From: Hyphomicrobiales bacterium
GTDB lineage: Bacteria > Pseudomonadota > Alphaproteobacteria > Rhizobiales > Xanthobacteraceae
Assembly: GCA_017305715.1 (NCBI GenBank)
Contig: JAFKKG010000034.1
Span: 1 to 64,000, forward strand
DNA length: 64,000 nt
Direction of reading: 5' to 3'
Position numbers and translations under genes: made by a program. The notes below the pieces were generated by a model that saw nothing but the letters and a program-made list of their open reading frames with translations, made no database searches and was not told where the DNA came from. This document shows, piece by piece, positions 1 through 7,943 of the stretch; positions within the stretch are counted from its first letter, which is position 1; the number at the start of each line of letters is the position of its first letter.

Positions 1-519
1 TCTCATGTGCGTCGTGCACAAAACAAAATGCACATGAGCATACAGGTCCAGCGGAGAACACCCGGCCTTCCCTGCGCAATGGCTTTACGGCTTATGGCGA
101 GCTCTCCCCGGAGAACGGCTCTTTTGCCTCCGTTGCGCCCTGGAAAGTCGAACGCCTCCAGGTGCATTGACGCCAGCAACGCGACGTCGGGACCACACGC
201 TTTTGCCGTACGCCTCCGCCACGATCGTCTCCGTGACATCAGCGTCCATCGCTCCCCGTCCAACGTCCGTGACGACGGCCGACGCCCTTCTGAACAGGAC
301 GGGATGGGGATGGATATAGCGTGGAGTTTACTTCCTTAAAAGCGAAATATTTTTCAATCTGGGGCTTGACACGATTTCTGTAAATCGGAAGGTGATTTGC
401 CCGTCGTGCCAGTTTGTCGCAGCCTGTAGCCCGGATGAGCCGCGCGACATCCGGGGCTTCCCTGCTCCCCCATGTCGCTTAGCTCGTGCGGGCTACGAAA
501 TTCTATCCTCCACCAACAC
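1..519. repeat. Gene-free stretch; left part resembles a dispersed bradyrhizobial repeat
   Basis: No convincing gene is seen here. Positions 1-305 look like a non-coding element that I recall as multicopy in Bradyrhizobium-type genomes (the run about fusing a zero-length ORF to a phrase like ATTGCGCAGGGAAGGCCGGG on the minus strand). A perfect 9-bp inverted repeat, CTCATGTGC at 2-10 and GCACATGAG at 30-38, marks its left edge. The open frames on both strands have arginine/proline-rich translations with no recognisable family and are probably spurious. Positions 306-519 hold nothing I recognise. The repeat assignment is from memory, so confidence is low. Confidence 0.35.
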
Positions 520-921
520 CTACCGCTGCGGCATCCGCTCGAAGCTCGGCATGCCCTCGGGAATGTGGTGGAAGGGCTGCTTGTCGACCGTGTAGATCGC
601 GATCTGCGGTGTGATCGAAGCGGGGTTGTCGAGCGTTCCGACCTTCACCACCACGAGCGGCCGTTGCGGCCGCGTCACCATATGCGTGCCGCATTCGGCG
701 CAGAACTCGCGCGTCACCGGCTTTTCCAGGTCCTTGCGCGAAAACTGCTTCGGCGCGCCCTTGGTGTATTTGAAGCCGTCGGGAGGCATCGCCACGAACA
801 TGTTGGGCGATCCGCCGGTGAGGTATTGGCATTCGCGGCAATGGCATTGCGCCTGCAACATCGGCTCGCCTTCGGCGACATAGCGCACGGCGCCGCAATA
901 ACATCCGCCTTCGAGTTTCAT
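520..921 (-). CDS. GFA family (glutathione-dependent formaldehyde-activating-like) protein
   Basis: A 133-residue single-domain protein of the GFA/CENP-V zinc-binding fold. The cysteine pattern is visible: GGCYCG near the N terminus, QCHCREC at about residues 25-31, and CAECGTH at about 75-81, which together supply the structural and catalytic zinc ligands of the family. Length is normal. A good ribosome binding site (AGGGAGGA) lies 5-6 bases before the ATG. Family members are often annotated as formaldehyde-activating enzymes but few have a tested substrate, so a specific activity should not be assumed. It ends the minus-strand block that begins with the DUF1835 paralogues; a second, distant GFA protein lies at 18700-19149. 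Confidence 0.85.
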   Translation of the reverse strand: MKLEGGCYCGAVRYVAEGEPMLQAQCHCRECQYLTGGSPNMFVAMPPDGFKYTKGAPKQFSRKDLEKPVTREFCAECGTHMVTRPQRPLVVVKVGTLDNPASITPQIAIYTVDKQPFHHIPEGMPSFERMPQR

Positions 922-937
922 GACGTCCTCCCTTGGT

Positions 938-1750
938 CTACTCTTGCGGTAGTCTCACCAGGCTGTGGTGTATTTCAAGAGCGGATTTGCCTTGCAATTC
1001 CAGTAGGCCGCTCGCGGCCATGGCGTCGATGCGTGCTGCCAGAAGGACGTCCCCGACTTGAAGGACTTCATCATCCATTTCTGCAGCCAAAGTCTGTCCG
1101 ACGACCATGGCCACCTTCTGCCAGTCGTTCGTGACGTAAGACATCATCCGCTTATCGAAAAAGGAAATGGGTGCCGATACGAGCTCGCCGCCTTCGATGA
1201 CACGCAGCGGCGCGTTTTCGGAGCGAAGCTGCTGCCACAGACTTCGATATCGCTTCCGCTCGACTGGCTGCAGCGGTTCGGCCAAGTCCCACAGCTTTTC
1301 CCGGCATATTGTATCCGCGCTGACCATGCCGAGACTCACGGCCAAGACCGGCGAACGTGGTGGACCGCGCTCTACGCGGCGGGAAATCTTGAATTCGCTC
1401 AGGTCGACCACCTCGCACGGTGCGTCGTCCATTCGCCACAGCCATTCGAGAAATCCCGCATACTCCATGGCCGATCGCCGCGTTAGCCAAACGACCTTGC
1501 GGCGGCTGGGGGAAAGCGATTCGTGCCAGAAGGTGTCGGTATCGAGATTGACGCTATCCCATCTCGCGCGGCCAAGCTCGCGCTCTACCCACTTTGATCG
1601 GAGCGTCATATCGGGAGGGTCAATGGGTCCGAAGCTGAGGCAGTCGGAAAGGGAAACGGTCTGGTCGGAGCGGCCGACATCCGCCAGGGCCTCTCTGAGG
1701 ATACTCGCGCCGGAGGGCGTGAAAACGACGTGAAGCGGGGAGCGCGTCAT
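938..1750 (-). CDS. DUF1835/DUF3658 domain protein, paralogue A
   Basis: A 270-residue soluble protein. The N-terminal part (HVVFTPSGA... SFGPIDPP) matches DUF1835 and the C-terminal part (ENAPLRVIEGGELV, then a VGDVLL...L segment ending in SLVRLP) matches DUF3658, the usual two-domain arrangement. No catalytic motif is known for the family and the function is unknown. It is the most diverged of three same-strand paralogues and lies just outside the ~950-bp tandem repeats that hold the other two. The ATG at 1750 is taken because the domain begins immediately after it; the upstream ribosome site is weak. Confidence 0.8.
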   Translation of the reverse strand: MTRSPLHVVFTPSGASILREALADVGRSDQTVSLSDCLSFGPIDPPDMTLRSKWVERELGRARWDSVNLDTDTFWHESLSPSRRKVVWLTRRSAMEYAGFLEWLWRMDDAPCEVVDLSEFKISRRVERGPPRSPVLAVSLGMVSADTICREKLWDLAEPLQPVERKRYRSLWQQLRSENAPLRVIEGGELVSAPISFFDKRMMSYVTNDWQKVAMVVGQTLAAEMDDEVLQVGDVLLAARIDAMAASGLLELQGKSALEIHHSLVRLPQE

Positions 1751-1887
1751 TCAAAAGTTCTCGGTGGAGGCTTCCGTTGACATGTCCCGAATCTAGCGTC
1801 CATTCAAGTTCGTCTCAAACCCGAACTTCATAAAAGAAGGGGCTCCAACTTGCGCTGGACAGCGCATCTGGCGATCACTGCAAGCGT

Positions 1888-2703
1888 CTACCGCCTCCGC
1901 GCTAACCTCACTTGGCCGAGGTGCATTTCTTCGCGGCTGCGCTTCTCAAGAATTTCGACCTGACCGCGCTCCACGAGCATCATCAGGCGCTGCTTCAACC
2001 ACTCAAAATCAATGTTGACGATTTGGTCGTCGCGTTCAGAAGCCTTCGCTGTCCCGATGACCCGCGATACGAGCTGCCAATCGTCAGTTATCAATTCCAG
2101 CAGCTGGGAATCAAAATAAGAGGCTTCCGCCGATACAAGCATGCCATTTTCAATCACGCGAAGCGGCGCATTTTCAGAGATCAGCCGCCGCCACACGTCG
2201 AGGTACCGCTCTCGCTTCTCCGCCGACAACGGCGTGGCGAGGTCCCAAAGCTTGTTAAGGCGAATGTTATCGTCGTGCAGCAAGGCCAGACAGGGTGCCA
2301 AGACGGGCAGTCGCGGTGGCCCGCGCTCCGGGGAGGGAGAGATCAATACTTCGCTTAAATCAACGATGTCGAACGGGGCATTACCCCACTGCCACAGCCA
2401 ATTCAGAAAGCCGCAATATTCATGTGCGGACCGTCGGCTCAACCATACGATCTTTCGATGGCCGGCAGACTGCGCATCATCCCAATCTCGTTCGGAAGGG
2501 GCGCGGTCTTCGGGCTCGGTCCGACCGAGTTCTTTTTCGAGCCATATCGGGCGGACCAAGGCATCGGATGGGTCGATCGGACCAAAGTTCAGGTCATGCC
2601 ACGTCCTAACGACCTGATCTTTCCGGCCCGCTTTCCTCAGTGCCCGGACGAGATTCCCCGCGCCCGAGAGCGTGAAAACGAAGTGAGCGGTCGGCTGCAT
2701 CAT
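1888..2703 (-). CDS. DUF1835/DUF3658 domain protein, paralogue B
   Basis: A 271-residue paralogue of the next gene upstream, with the same DUF1835 start (AHFVFTLSGAGNLVRALRK) and DUF3658 end (ENAPLRVIENGMLVSAEASY, then an arginine-rich tail). The open frame extends further upstream, but the shared domain starts at two adjacent ATG codons (2701-2703 and 2698-2700) preceded by AAGGAC, so 2703 is chosen. It occupies repeat unit 1838-2789, whose left edge carries one arm and the loop of the amtB terminator. Function unknown; it is a recent duplicate by the high similarity of both coding and flanking sequence. Confidence 0.82.
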   Translation of the reverse strand: MMQPTAHFVFTLSGAGNLVRALRKAGRKDQVVRTWHDLNFGPIDPSDALVRPIWLEKELGRTEPEDRAPSERDWDDAQSAGHRKIVWLSRRSAHEYCGFLNWLWQWGNAPFDIVDLSEVLISPSPERGPPRLPVLAPCLALLHDDNIRLNKLWDLATPLSAEKRERYLDVWRRLISENAPLRVIENGMLVSAEASYFDSQLLELITDDWQLVSRVIGTAKASERDDQIVNIDFEWLKQRLMMLVERGQVEILEKRSREEMHLGQVRLARRR

Positions 2704-2838
2704 CGCCCCGGTCCTTTGGCAAGAGCCTCCTGATGGCACTTTCAAAATCCGGCGTCTAGCCGAGCACGGCCGCAAGAAGGTAAAAAGAAAGGGGCTCCAA
2801 CTTGCGCTGGACCGCGCGTCTGGCGATCACTGCAACGT

Positions 2839-3657
2839 CTACCGCCTCCGCGCCAGTCTTAATTGACTAAGATGCGTTTCTTCACGGCTACGCTCCTCGA
2901 GAAGTTCGAGTTCGCCGTGCTCTACGAATGTCATCAGGCGCCGCTGCAACCAATCAAAGCCGGTGTTTATGATTTCGTTGTCGAGTTCGACAGCCATCGC
3001 TGTTCCGACGATCCGGGATAGGAGCTGCCAATCGTCGGTCATCAGGTCCATCAGCAGGGAATCAAAATAAGAAGCTTCCGCCGATACTAGCTTGCCATTT
3101 TCGATCACACGGATCGGCGCATTTTCCGAGATCAGCTGTTTCCACATCTCGCGGTATTGGAGCCGCTCGCTCACCGGCAATGGCCTGGCGAGTTCCCAAA
3201 GCTTGTTATGCCGAATGTTTTCGTGGTGGAGCGAGGCCAGACTGGTCGCCAAGAAGGAAGGGCGCTCTGGGCCGAGTTCCGGGGAGGGAGATATCCATAT
3301 TTCGCTCAAATCAACAACGTCGATTGGGGCATCACCCCGATGCCATAACCAATCGAGAAAACCGGCGTATTCGGCCGAAGATCGCTGGGTCAACCACACG
3401 ACTTTTCGATGGCTCGGAAAACGAGTGTCGTCCCAATCGCGGCCGGACCGAGCGGCGTCCTCCGGCGCGGCCCGACCGAGCTCTTTTTCGAGCCATCTTT
3501 TGCGGGCCGAGGGATCAGAAGGGTCGATCGGACCAAAGTTCAGGTCGTGCCAGGTAGCGACAACCTGATCGTTTAGTCCCTCCTTTCTCAACGCTCGGAC
3601 GAGGTTGCCTGCACCGGAGAGCGTGAAAACAAAATGAGCGATGGTCTGCGTCATCAT
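2839..3657 (-). CDS. DUF1835/DUF3658 domain protein, paralogue C
   Basis: A 272-residue protein very similar to paralogue B along its whole length, including the DUF1835 start and the LRLARRR end. The start at 3657 (ATG ATG) has GAGGA six bases upstream; a longer open frame continues to 3768 but runs into the upstream amtB terminator and is rejected. The gene sits directly downstream of amtB on the same strand, but the intact terminator at 3738-3765 separates them. Function unknown. Its repeat unit spans about 2790-3737. Confidence 0.82.
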   Translation of the reverse strand: MMTQTIAHFVFTLSGAGNLVRALRKEGLNDQVVATWHDLNFGPIDPSDPSARKRWLEKELGRAAPEDAARSGRDWDDTRFPSHRKVVWLTQRSSAEYAGFLDWLWHRGDAPIDVVDLSEIWISPSPELGPERPSFLATSLASLHHENIRHNKLWELARPLPVSERLQYREMWKQLISENAPIRVIENGKLVSAEASYFDSLLMDLMTDDWQLLSRIVGTAMAVELDNEIINTGFDWLQRRLMTFVEHGELELLEERSREETHLSQLRLARRR

Positions 3658-3737
3658 CGGTCCTCGACGAAGGAACTCTGATGACATTTCCAAAATCCGG
3701 CGTCTAGCCGAGCACGGCCGCAAGAAGGCAAAAAGAA

Positions 3738-3765
3738 AGGGGCTCCAACTTGCGCTGGAGCCCCT
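3738..3765 (-). terminator. Intrinsic terminator of the first glnK-amtB operon
   Basis: Perfect 10-bp stem AGGGGCTCCA / TGGAGCCCCT with an 8-base loop, followed on the minus strand by TTCTTTTT. It lies 80 bases past the amtB stop codon. Confidence 0.88.
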
Positions 3766-3844
3766 CAACGGTCAGGGCATTGCCGGGTATGTGCCCGAAC
3801 CGGAGTTGTGGGGATGACCTTGGGAGGTCACCCCCCGGGAGAAC

Positions 3845-5290
3845 TCACATGTTGTAAGCGCGCTCCGTGTGCTCGGTGACATCGAGGCCTTCACGTTCGG
3901 TCTCGACGTTGACGCGCAGGCCGACGATGACATCGACGACCTTGTAGAGGATGGCAGAGCCGATGCCCGACCACACCAGCGTGGTGGCAACGCCCCAGCA
4001 CTGCGAGACCATCTGGGCGGCGAAGTCGTAATCGCCGATCTTGCCGGTGGTGTAGTCCATGATGCCGGTACCGCCGAGGGCCGGGTTCACCAGGATACCG
4101 GTGCCGATCGCGCCGACGATGCCGCCGATGCAGTGGACGCCGAACACGTCGAGCGAGTCGTCATAGCCGAGCGCGTTCTTCACCACGGTGCAGAAGAACA
4201 GGCAGACGACGCCGACCACGAGGCCGAGCACGATGGCGCCCATCGGACCGGAGTAACCGGCCGCAGGCGTGACCGCCACGAGGCCCGCCACCGCACCCGA
4301 CAACGCGCCGAGTACCGAGGGGTGACCCTTGACGATCCATTCCGCGAACATCCAGGCCATCGCCGCCGCTGCGGTTGCAACGAAGGAGTTGGTCATGGCG
4401 AGCGCCGCGCCGCCATTGGCTTCGAGGTTCGATCCGGCGTTGAAGCCGAACCAGCCGACCCAGAGCAGCGAAGCGCCGATCATGGTCATGGTCAGCGAGT
4501 GCGGAGCCATCAGCTCCTTGCCGTAGCCGACGCGCTTGCCGATCAGGAGCGCACCGACGAGACCGGCGATGCCGGCGTTGATGTGCACCACGGTGCCGCC
4601 CGCGAAGTCGATCGCGCCCTTCTTGAAGATGAAGCCGGCGTCGGCATTGACTTCAGCCAGCTTGGCTTCGGCCGCGGTTTTCGCCGCTGCGTCCGACCCG
4701 GCCGCCGCAATCGCCTTGACCGCATCCGAGATCGCGTCCGGTCCAGCCCAGTACCAGACCATGTGCGCGATCGGGAAGTAGATCAGCGTCACCCAGAGCG
4801 GGACGAACAGGGCGATCGCCGCGAACTTCATGCGTTCGGCAAAGGCGCCGACGATGAGGGCCGGGGTGATGCACGCGAAGGTCATCTGGAAACAGATGTA
4901 GATCATTTCCGTGATGTTGGCGTCGACGCTGAAGGTCGCCGCTTTCGTATCGGGGGTGACACCCATCAGGAAGGCCTTGGAGAAGCCGCCGATGAAGTCC
5001 GAACCGCCGGTGAAGGCGAGGCTGTAGCCGTAGAGCGCCCAGAGCAGGGTGACGATGCAGACCGTGTAGAACACCTGCATCAATACCGAGAGCATGTTCT
5101 TGGAGCGGACCAGACCACCATAGAACAGCGCAAGGCCGGGGATCGTCATCAACAGCACCAGCACCGTCGCTGTGAGCATCCAGGCGTTGTCGCCCTTGTT
5201 GACTGTGGGTTCCGCGTAGGCGGCGGTCGCGGTGAACAGGCCGACTGCGAGGGCCGTCAATCCCGCGCTATAGGGACGTTTGAACGTCAT
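3845..5290 (-). CDS. amtB: Ammonium transporter AmtB (copy 1)
   Basis: A 481-residue Amt/Mep/Rh channel that conducts ammonium across the inner membrane and binds GlnK. The N terminus has a cleavable-type signal (to about residue 26, ...TAAYAEP), followed by the NxGDNAWM start typical of mature AmtB and eleven predicted membrane helices. Both pore histidines are visible, in VVHINAG and in FGVHCIGG. Compared with copy 2 it has an alanine-rich insertion of roughly 30 residues (about positions 195-225) between helices. Start 5290 is chosen for AGGAG nine bases upstream; the frame is open further. It follows glnK by 37 bases, so the two are one operon ending at the terminator at 3738-3765. Confidence 0.95.
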   Translation of the reverse strand: MTFKRPYSAGLTALAVGLFTATAAYAEPTVNKGDNAWMLTATVLVLLMTIPGLALFYGGLVRSKNMLSVLMQVFYTVCIVTLLWALYGYSLAFTGGSDFIGGFSKAFLMGVTPDTKAATFSVDANITEMIYICFQMTFACITPALIVGAFAERMKFAAIALFVPLWVTLIYFPIAHMVWYWAGPDAISDAVKAIAAAGSDAAAKTAAEAKLAEVNADAGFIFKKGAIDFAGGTVVHINAGIAGLVGALLIGKRVGYGKELMAPHSLTMTMIGASLLWVGWFGFNAGSNLEANGGAALAMTNSFVATAAAAMAWMFAEWIVKGHPSVLGALSGAVAGLVAVTPAAGYSGPMGAIVLGLVVGVVCLFFCTVVKNALGYDDSLDVFGVHCIGGIVGAIGTGILVNPALGGTGIMDYTTGKIGDYDFAAQMVSQCWGVATTLVWSGIGSAILYKVVDVIVGLRVNVETEREGLDVTEHTERAYNM

Positions 5291-5327
5291 TTGTTGTACT
5301 CCTGAGTGTATGATTTTGAGCGCGTGA

Positions 5328-5666
5328 TCAGAGGGCCGCGGCATCCGCCTCGCCGGTGCGGATGCGAACCGCATGGTCGAGGTTGATGACGAAGATCTTG
5401 CCGTCGCCGATCTGTCCGGTTTTCGCAGCCGAGGTGATGGCGTCGATGGTCTTGTCGACCTGGTCCGAGGCGACAGCGACCTCGATCTTGATCTTGGGCA
5501 GGAAGCTCACGGCGTATTCGGCGCCGCGATAGATTTCCGTGTGGCCCTTCTGCCGGCCGTAGCCTTTGACTTCCGTCACCGTGAGACCGTGAACGCCAAT
5601 GGCGGTCAGGGCGTCACGGACTTCTTCCAGTTTGAATGGCTTGATGATCGCCATAACAATTTTCAT
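5328..5666 (-). CDS. glnK: PII nitrogen regulatory protein GlnK (copy 1)
   Basis: A 112-residue PII trimer subunit that senses ATP/ADP and 2-oxoglutarate and blocks AmtB when nitrogen is plentiful. The T-loop carries [12 protein letters not shown] with the uridylylatable tyrosine (Tyr51), and the second PII signature ([10 protein letters not shown]) forms the nucleotide site. Full family length. It is first in a glnK-amtB operon, 37 bases before amtB, and a sigma-54 type promoter candidate lies ~110 bases upstream, as expected for NtrC-dependent expression under nitrogen limitation. A close paralogue lies at 7368-7706. Confidence 0.95.
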   Translation of the reverse strand: MKIVMAIIKPFKLEEVRDALTAIGVHGLTVTEVKGYGRQKGHTEIYRGAEYAVSFLPKIKIEVAVASDQVDKTIDAITSAAKTGQIGDGKIFVINLDHAVRIRTGEADAAAL

Positions 5667-5976
5667 GGGTCCTATCCCCGCTTGGGCCCGGTCCAGACAC
5701 GACCGGGCGTTTCTCTCGACTGAGGTTCACCACGCGGAGAGGTTCACTTCGCGGGCACAGCCAGGACCCTTAGAATCAAATGCCGTGCCAGAACGGCGGA
5801 TTTCCCTAACGGTTTATGAATCCGGGGCTTTTCGCCCTTTGCGGGAGGGGAGCCCCACTGCGCTATTCGGTCGCGCCTAAAACATAGGCAGGCATGGTCA
5901 ATCCGCAGTCACGTCAGACTCCGGACATAATCCTGCCCAGTGCGAGGGCAGACAGGCGGTATTGGGATGGGTAGTT
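5667..5976. other. Intergenic region between the two glnK-amtB pairs
   Basis: This 310-base gap contains the sigma-54 promoter at 5776-5790. A degenerate NtrC-like dyad (TGCGC...GCG, 5859-5875, about 100 bases upstream of the predicted start) is suggestive but matches only about 10 of 17 positions. An imperfect GC-rich hairpin at 5824-5856 (GGGGCT ... AGCCCC) could end the amtB copy 2 transcript, though it lacks a T-run. No gene is seen. Confidence 0.4.
5776..5790 (-). promoter_or_regulatory. Sigma-54 (-24/-12) promoter candidate for glnK-amtB copy 1
   Basis: On the minus strand the sequence is TGGCACGGCATTTGA, which matches the consensus TGGCAC-N5-TTGC in all but the last base. The -24 GG and -12 G have correct spacing. 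The predicted transcript would have a leader of about 100 bases. The gene pair downstream is the classic NtrC/sigma-54 target. Confidence 0.72.
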
Positions 5977-7284
5977 CTACTGAAGTGCCTCGCCATGCTG
6001 CGAAATATCGAGGCCTTCGAGCTCCTGTTGCAGGGATACCCGGAGCGGCACGAAAGCGCTGACCAGCTTGAGCAGCACGAAGGTTACACCGCCGGACCAC
6101 ACCAGGGTGGCCGCGATGCCGTAGAGCTGGATCAGCACCTGTTGGGGGTGGCCCTCGATCAGGCCGGCGGTGCCGCCGATCGCGCTGGTGGCGAAAACGC
6201 CGGCGAGCAGGGTGCCGGTCATGCCGCCGATGCCATGGACGCCGAACACGTCGAGCGAATCGTCATAATTGAAGCGGTGCTTGAGCCAGGTGCAGGCCCA
6301 GAAACAAACCAGGCCCGCCACCAGCCCGATGACGATGCCATGCCAGGGCGAAACGAAGCCGGAAGCCGGCGTGATCGTGCCGAGGCCCGCCACCGCGCCG
6401 GAAATCATGCCGAGCACCGACGGCTTGCGCCGCGTCGCCCATTCGATCGCGCCCCAGGTCAGCGCGCCGGCGCAGGCCGCCAGATGCGTTGCGGTGATGG
6501 CCATCACCGCGCGCGAATTCGCCGCCAGCGCCGAGCCGCCATTGAAGCCGAACCAGCCGACCCACAATAATCCGGTGCCGATGACGGCGAGCGACAGATC
6601 GAACGGCGAAAGATTCTCGCTGCCATAGCCGTGACGCCGTCCCATCACCTTGGCGGCAACCAGGCCGCCGACCCCGGCGGACAAATGCACGACGAGACCG
6701 CCGGCGAAATCCAGCACGCCCATGGTGGCGAGGAAACCGCCGCCCCACACCCAATGCGCCAGCGGCAAATAGACGAACACGAACCAGCCGATCGAGAACA
6801 GCAGATAGGCCGAGAACCGCATCCGGTCCGCCACCGAGCCCGCCACCAGCGCTACCGTGATGATCGCAAACGTCATCTGGTACAGCATGAACAGCGCTTC
6901 CGGAATCGTCTTCGCGGCCGGGTTGACGCTGTCCATCGTCATGCCGGAGAGGAACCAGCGGTCCAGCGTGCCGATCCAGGGACCGTCGCCGACGAAGGCC
7001 AGCGAATAGCCGAACATCACCCAGAGGATCGAGACGATCGCAACCGCCGCAAGACTCTGCGCCATTGTCGCCAGCACGTTCTTCTTGCGCACCATGCCGG
7101 AATAGAACAGCGCCAGGCCGGGGATCGTCATCATCAGCACGAGCGCGGTGGCGACCATCATCCAGGCGGTATCGGCGGCGTTGACGGTCGATGCCTCGGC
7201 GAAGGCCGGCGTCGCCGGCCAACAATTCATCGCAAGAATGCTGAGCGCAGCAAGCTTCGCTGCGCGAGACGATAGTGCCCCCAT
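5977..7284 (-). CDS. amtB: Ammonium transporter AmtB (copy 2)
   Basis: A 435-residue Amt family channel with signal peptide (to ...TPAFAEA), NAADTAWMM start of the mature protein, and about eleven membrane helices. Pore histidines are in VVHLSAG and FGVHGIGG. It lacks the alanine-rich insertion of copy 1, and the shared regions have diverged clearly, so this is not a recent duplication. Start 7284 is chosen (GGGGA seven bases upstream) in preference to a longer frame to 7326. It follows glnK copy 2 by 83 bases. It may have a different ammonium affinity or expression condition from copy 1; that is inference. Confidence 0.93.
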   Translation of the reverse strand: MGALSSRAAKLAALSILAMNCWPATPAFAEASTVNAADTAWMMVATALVLMMTIPGLALFYSGMVRKKNVLATMAQSLAAVAIVSILWVMFGYSLAFVGDGPWIGTLDRWFLSGMTMDSVNPAAKTIPEALFMLYQMTFAIITVALVAGSVADRMRFSAYLLFSIGWFVFVYLPLAHWVWGGGFLATMGVLDFAGGLVVHLSAGVGGLVAAKVMGRRHGYGSENLSPFDLSLAVIGTGLLWVGWFGFNGGSALAANSRAVMAITATHLAACAGALTWGAIEWATRRKPSVLGMISGAVAGLGTITPASGFVSPWHGIVIGLVAGLVCFWACTWLKHRFNYDDSLDVFGVHGIGGMTGTLLAGVFATSAIGGTAGLIEGHPQQVLIQLYGIAATLVWSGGVTFVLLKLVSAFVPLRVSLQQELEGLDISQHGEALQ

Positions 7285-7367
7285 GGAATTTCCCCGGCCT
7301 GTTGTCTTTTCTGGCGCGCCTGGCATCGTTGCCGGCGCACCTCGAATTCTTGCGACGTATCGAAGCG

Positions 7368-7829
<462 letters not shown>

Positions 7830-7863
7830 TTAGGGGGAAAACATTTGCAGCCGATGACTGCAG

Positions 7864-7877
7864 TCCCTGTACAGGGA
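7864..7877. promoter_or_regulatory. Perfect 14-bp palindrome upstream of the GYF-domain gene
   Basis: TCCCTGTACAGGGA is self-complementary over 14 bp and lies 67 bases before the start at 7944, between the divergent glnK copy 2 and GYF-domain genes. It has the size and symmetry of a dimeric regulator site; the regulator is unknown. Confidence 0.4.
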
Positions 7878-7943
7878 ATATGATCCTCGGACAGAATGTG
7901 GCTTTCGCCGGCTTCCCCGTTTCCACGGCCAAAGGGATCAAAA

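Larger units (their letters stand above)
1838..3737. repeat. Two ~950-bp direct tandem repeat units carrying DUF1835 genes
   Basis: The motif AGGGGCTCCAACTTGCGCTG occurs at 1838, 2790 and 3738, spacings of 952 and 948 bp. Each unit holds one DUF1835 gene plus its flanks; the phrase CCGGCGTCTAGCCGAGCACG just upstream of the motif is shared by the last two junctions, and TCTGGCGATCACTGCAA follows the first two. Only the copy at 3738 completes a terminator hairpin; the other two diverge after TGGA. This is what a tandem duplication with a breakpoint inside the hairpin would leave. Confidence 0.85.

Noticed and set aside
3-339. Overlapping frames on both strands at the left end that could code for ~86 and ~110 residues
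   Set aside because: They have no recognisable family, arginine/proline bias typical of shadow frames, and lie in a repeat-like region.
3869-5305. A long plus-strand frame of 478 residues opposite amtB copy 1
   Set aside because: It is the antisense of a well-supported AmtB gene; the composition is His/Asp/Arg-rich, as expected of a shadow frame in high-GC DNA.
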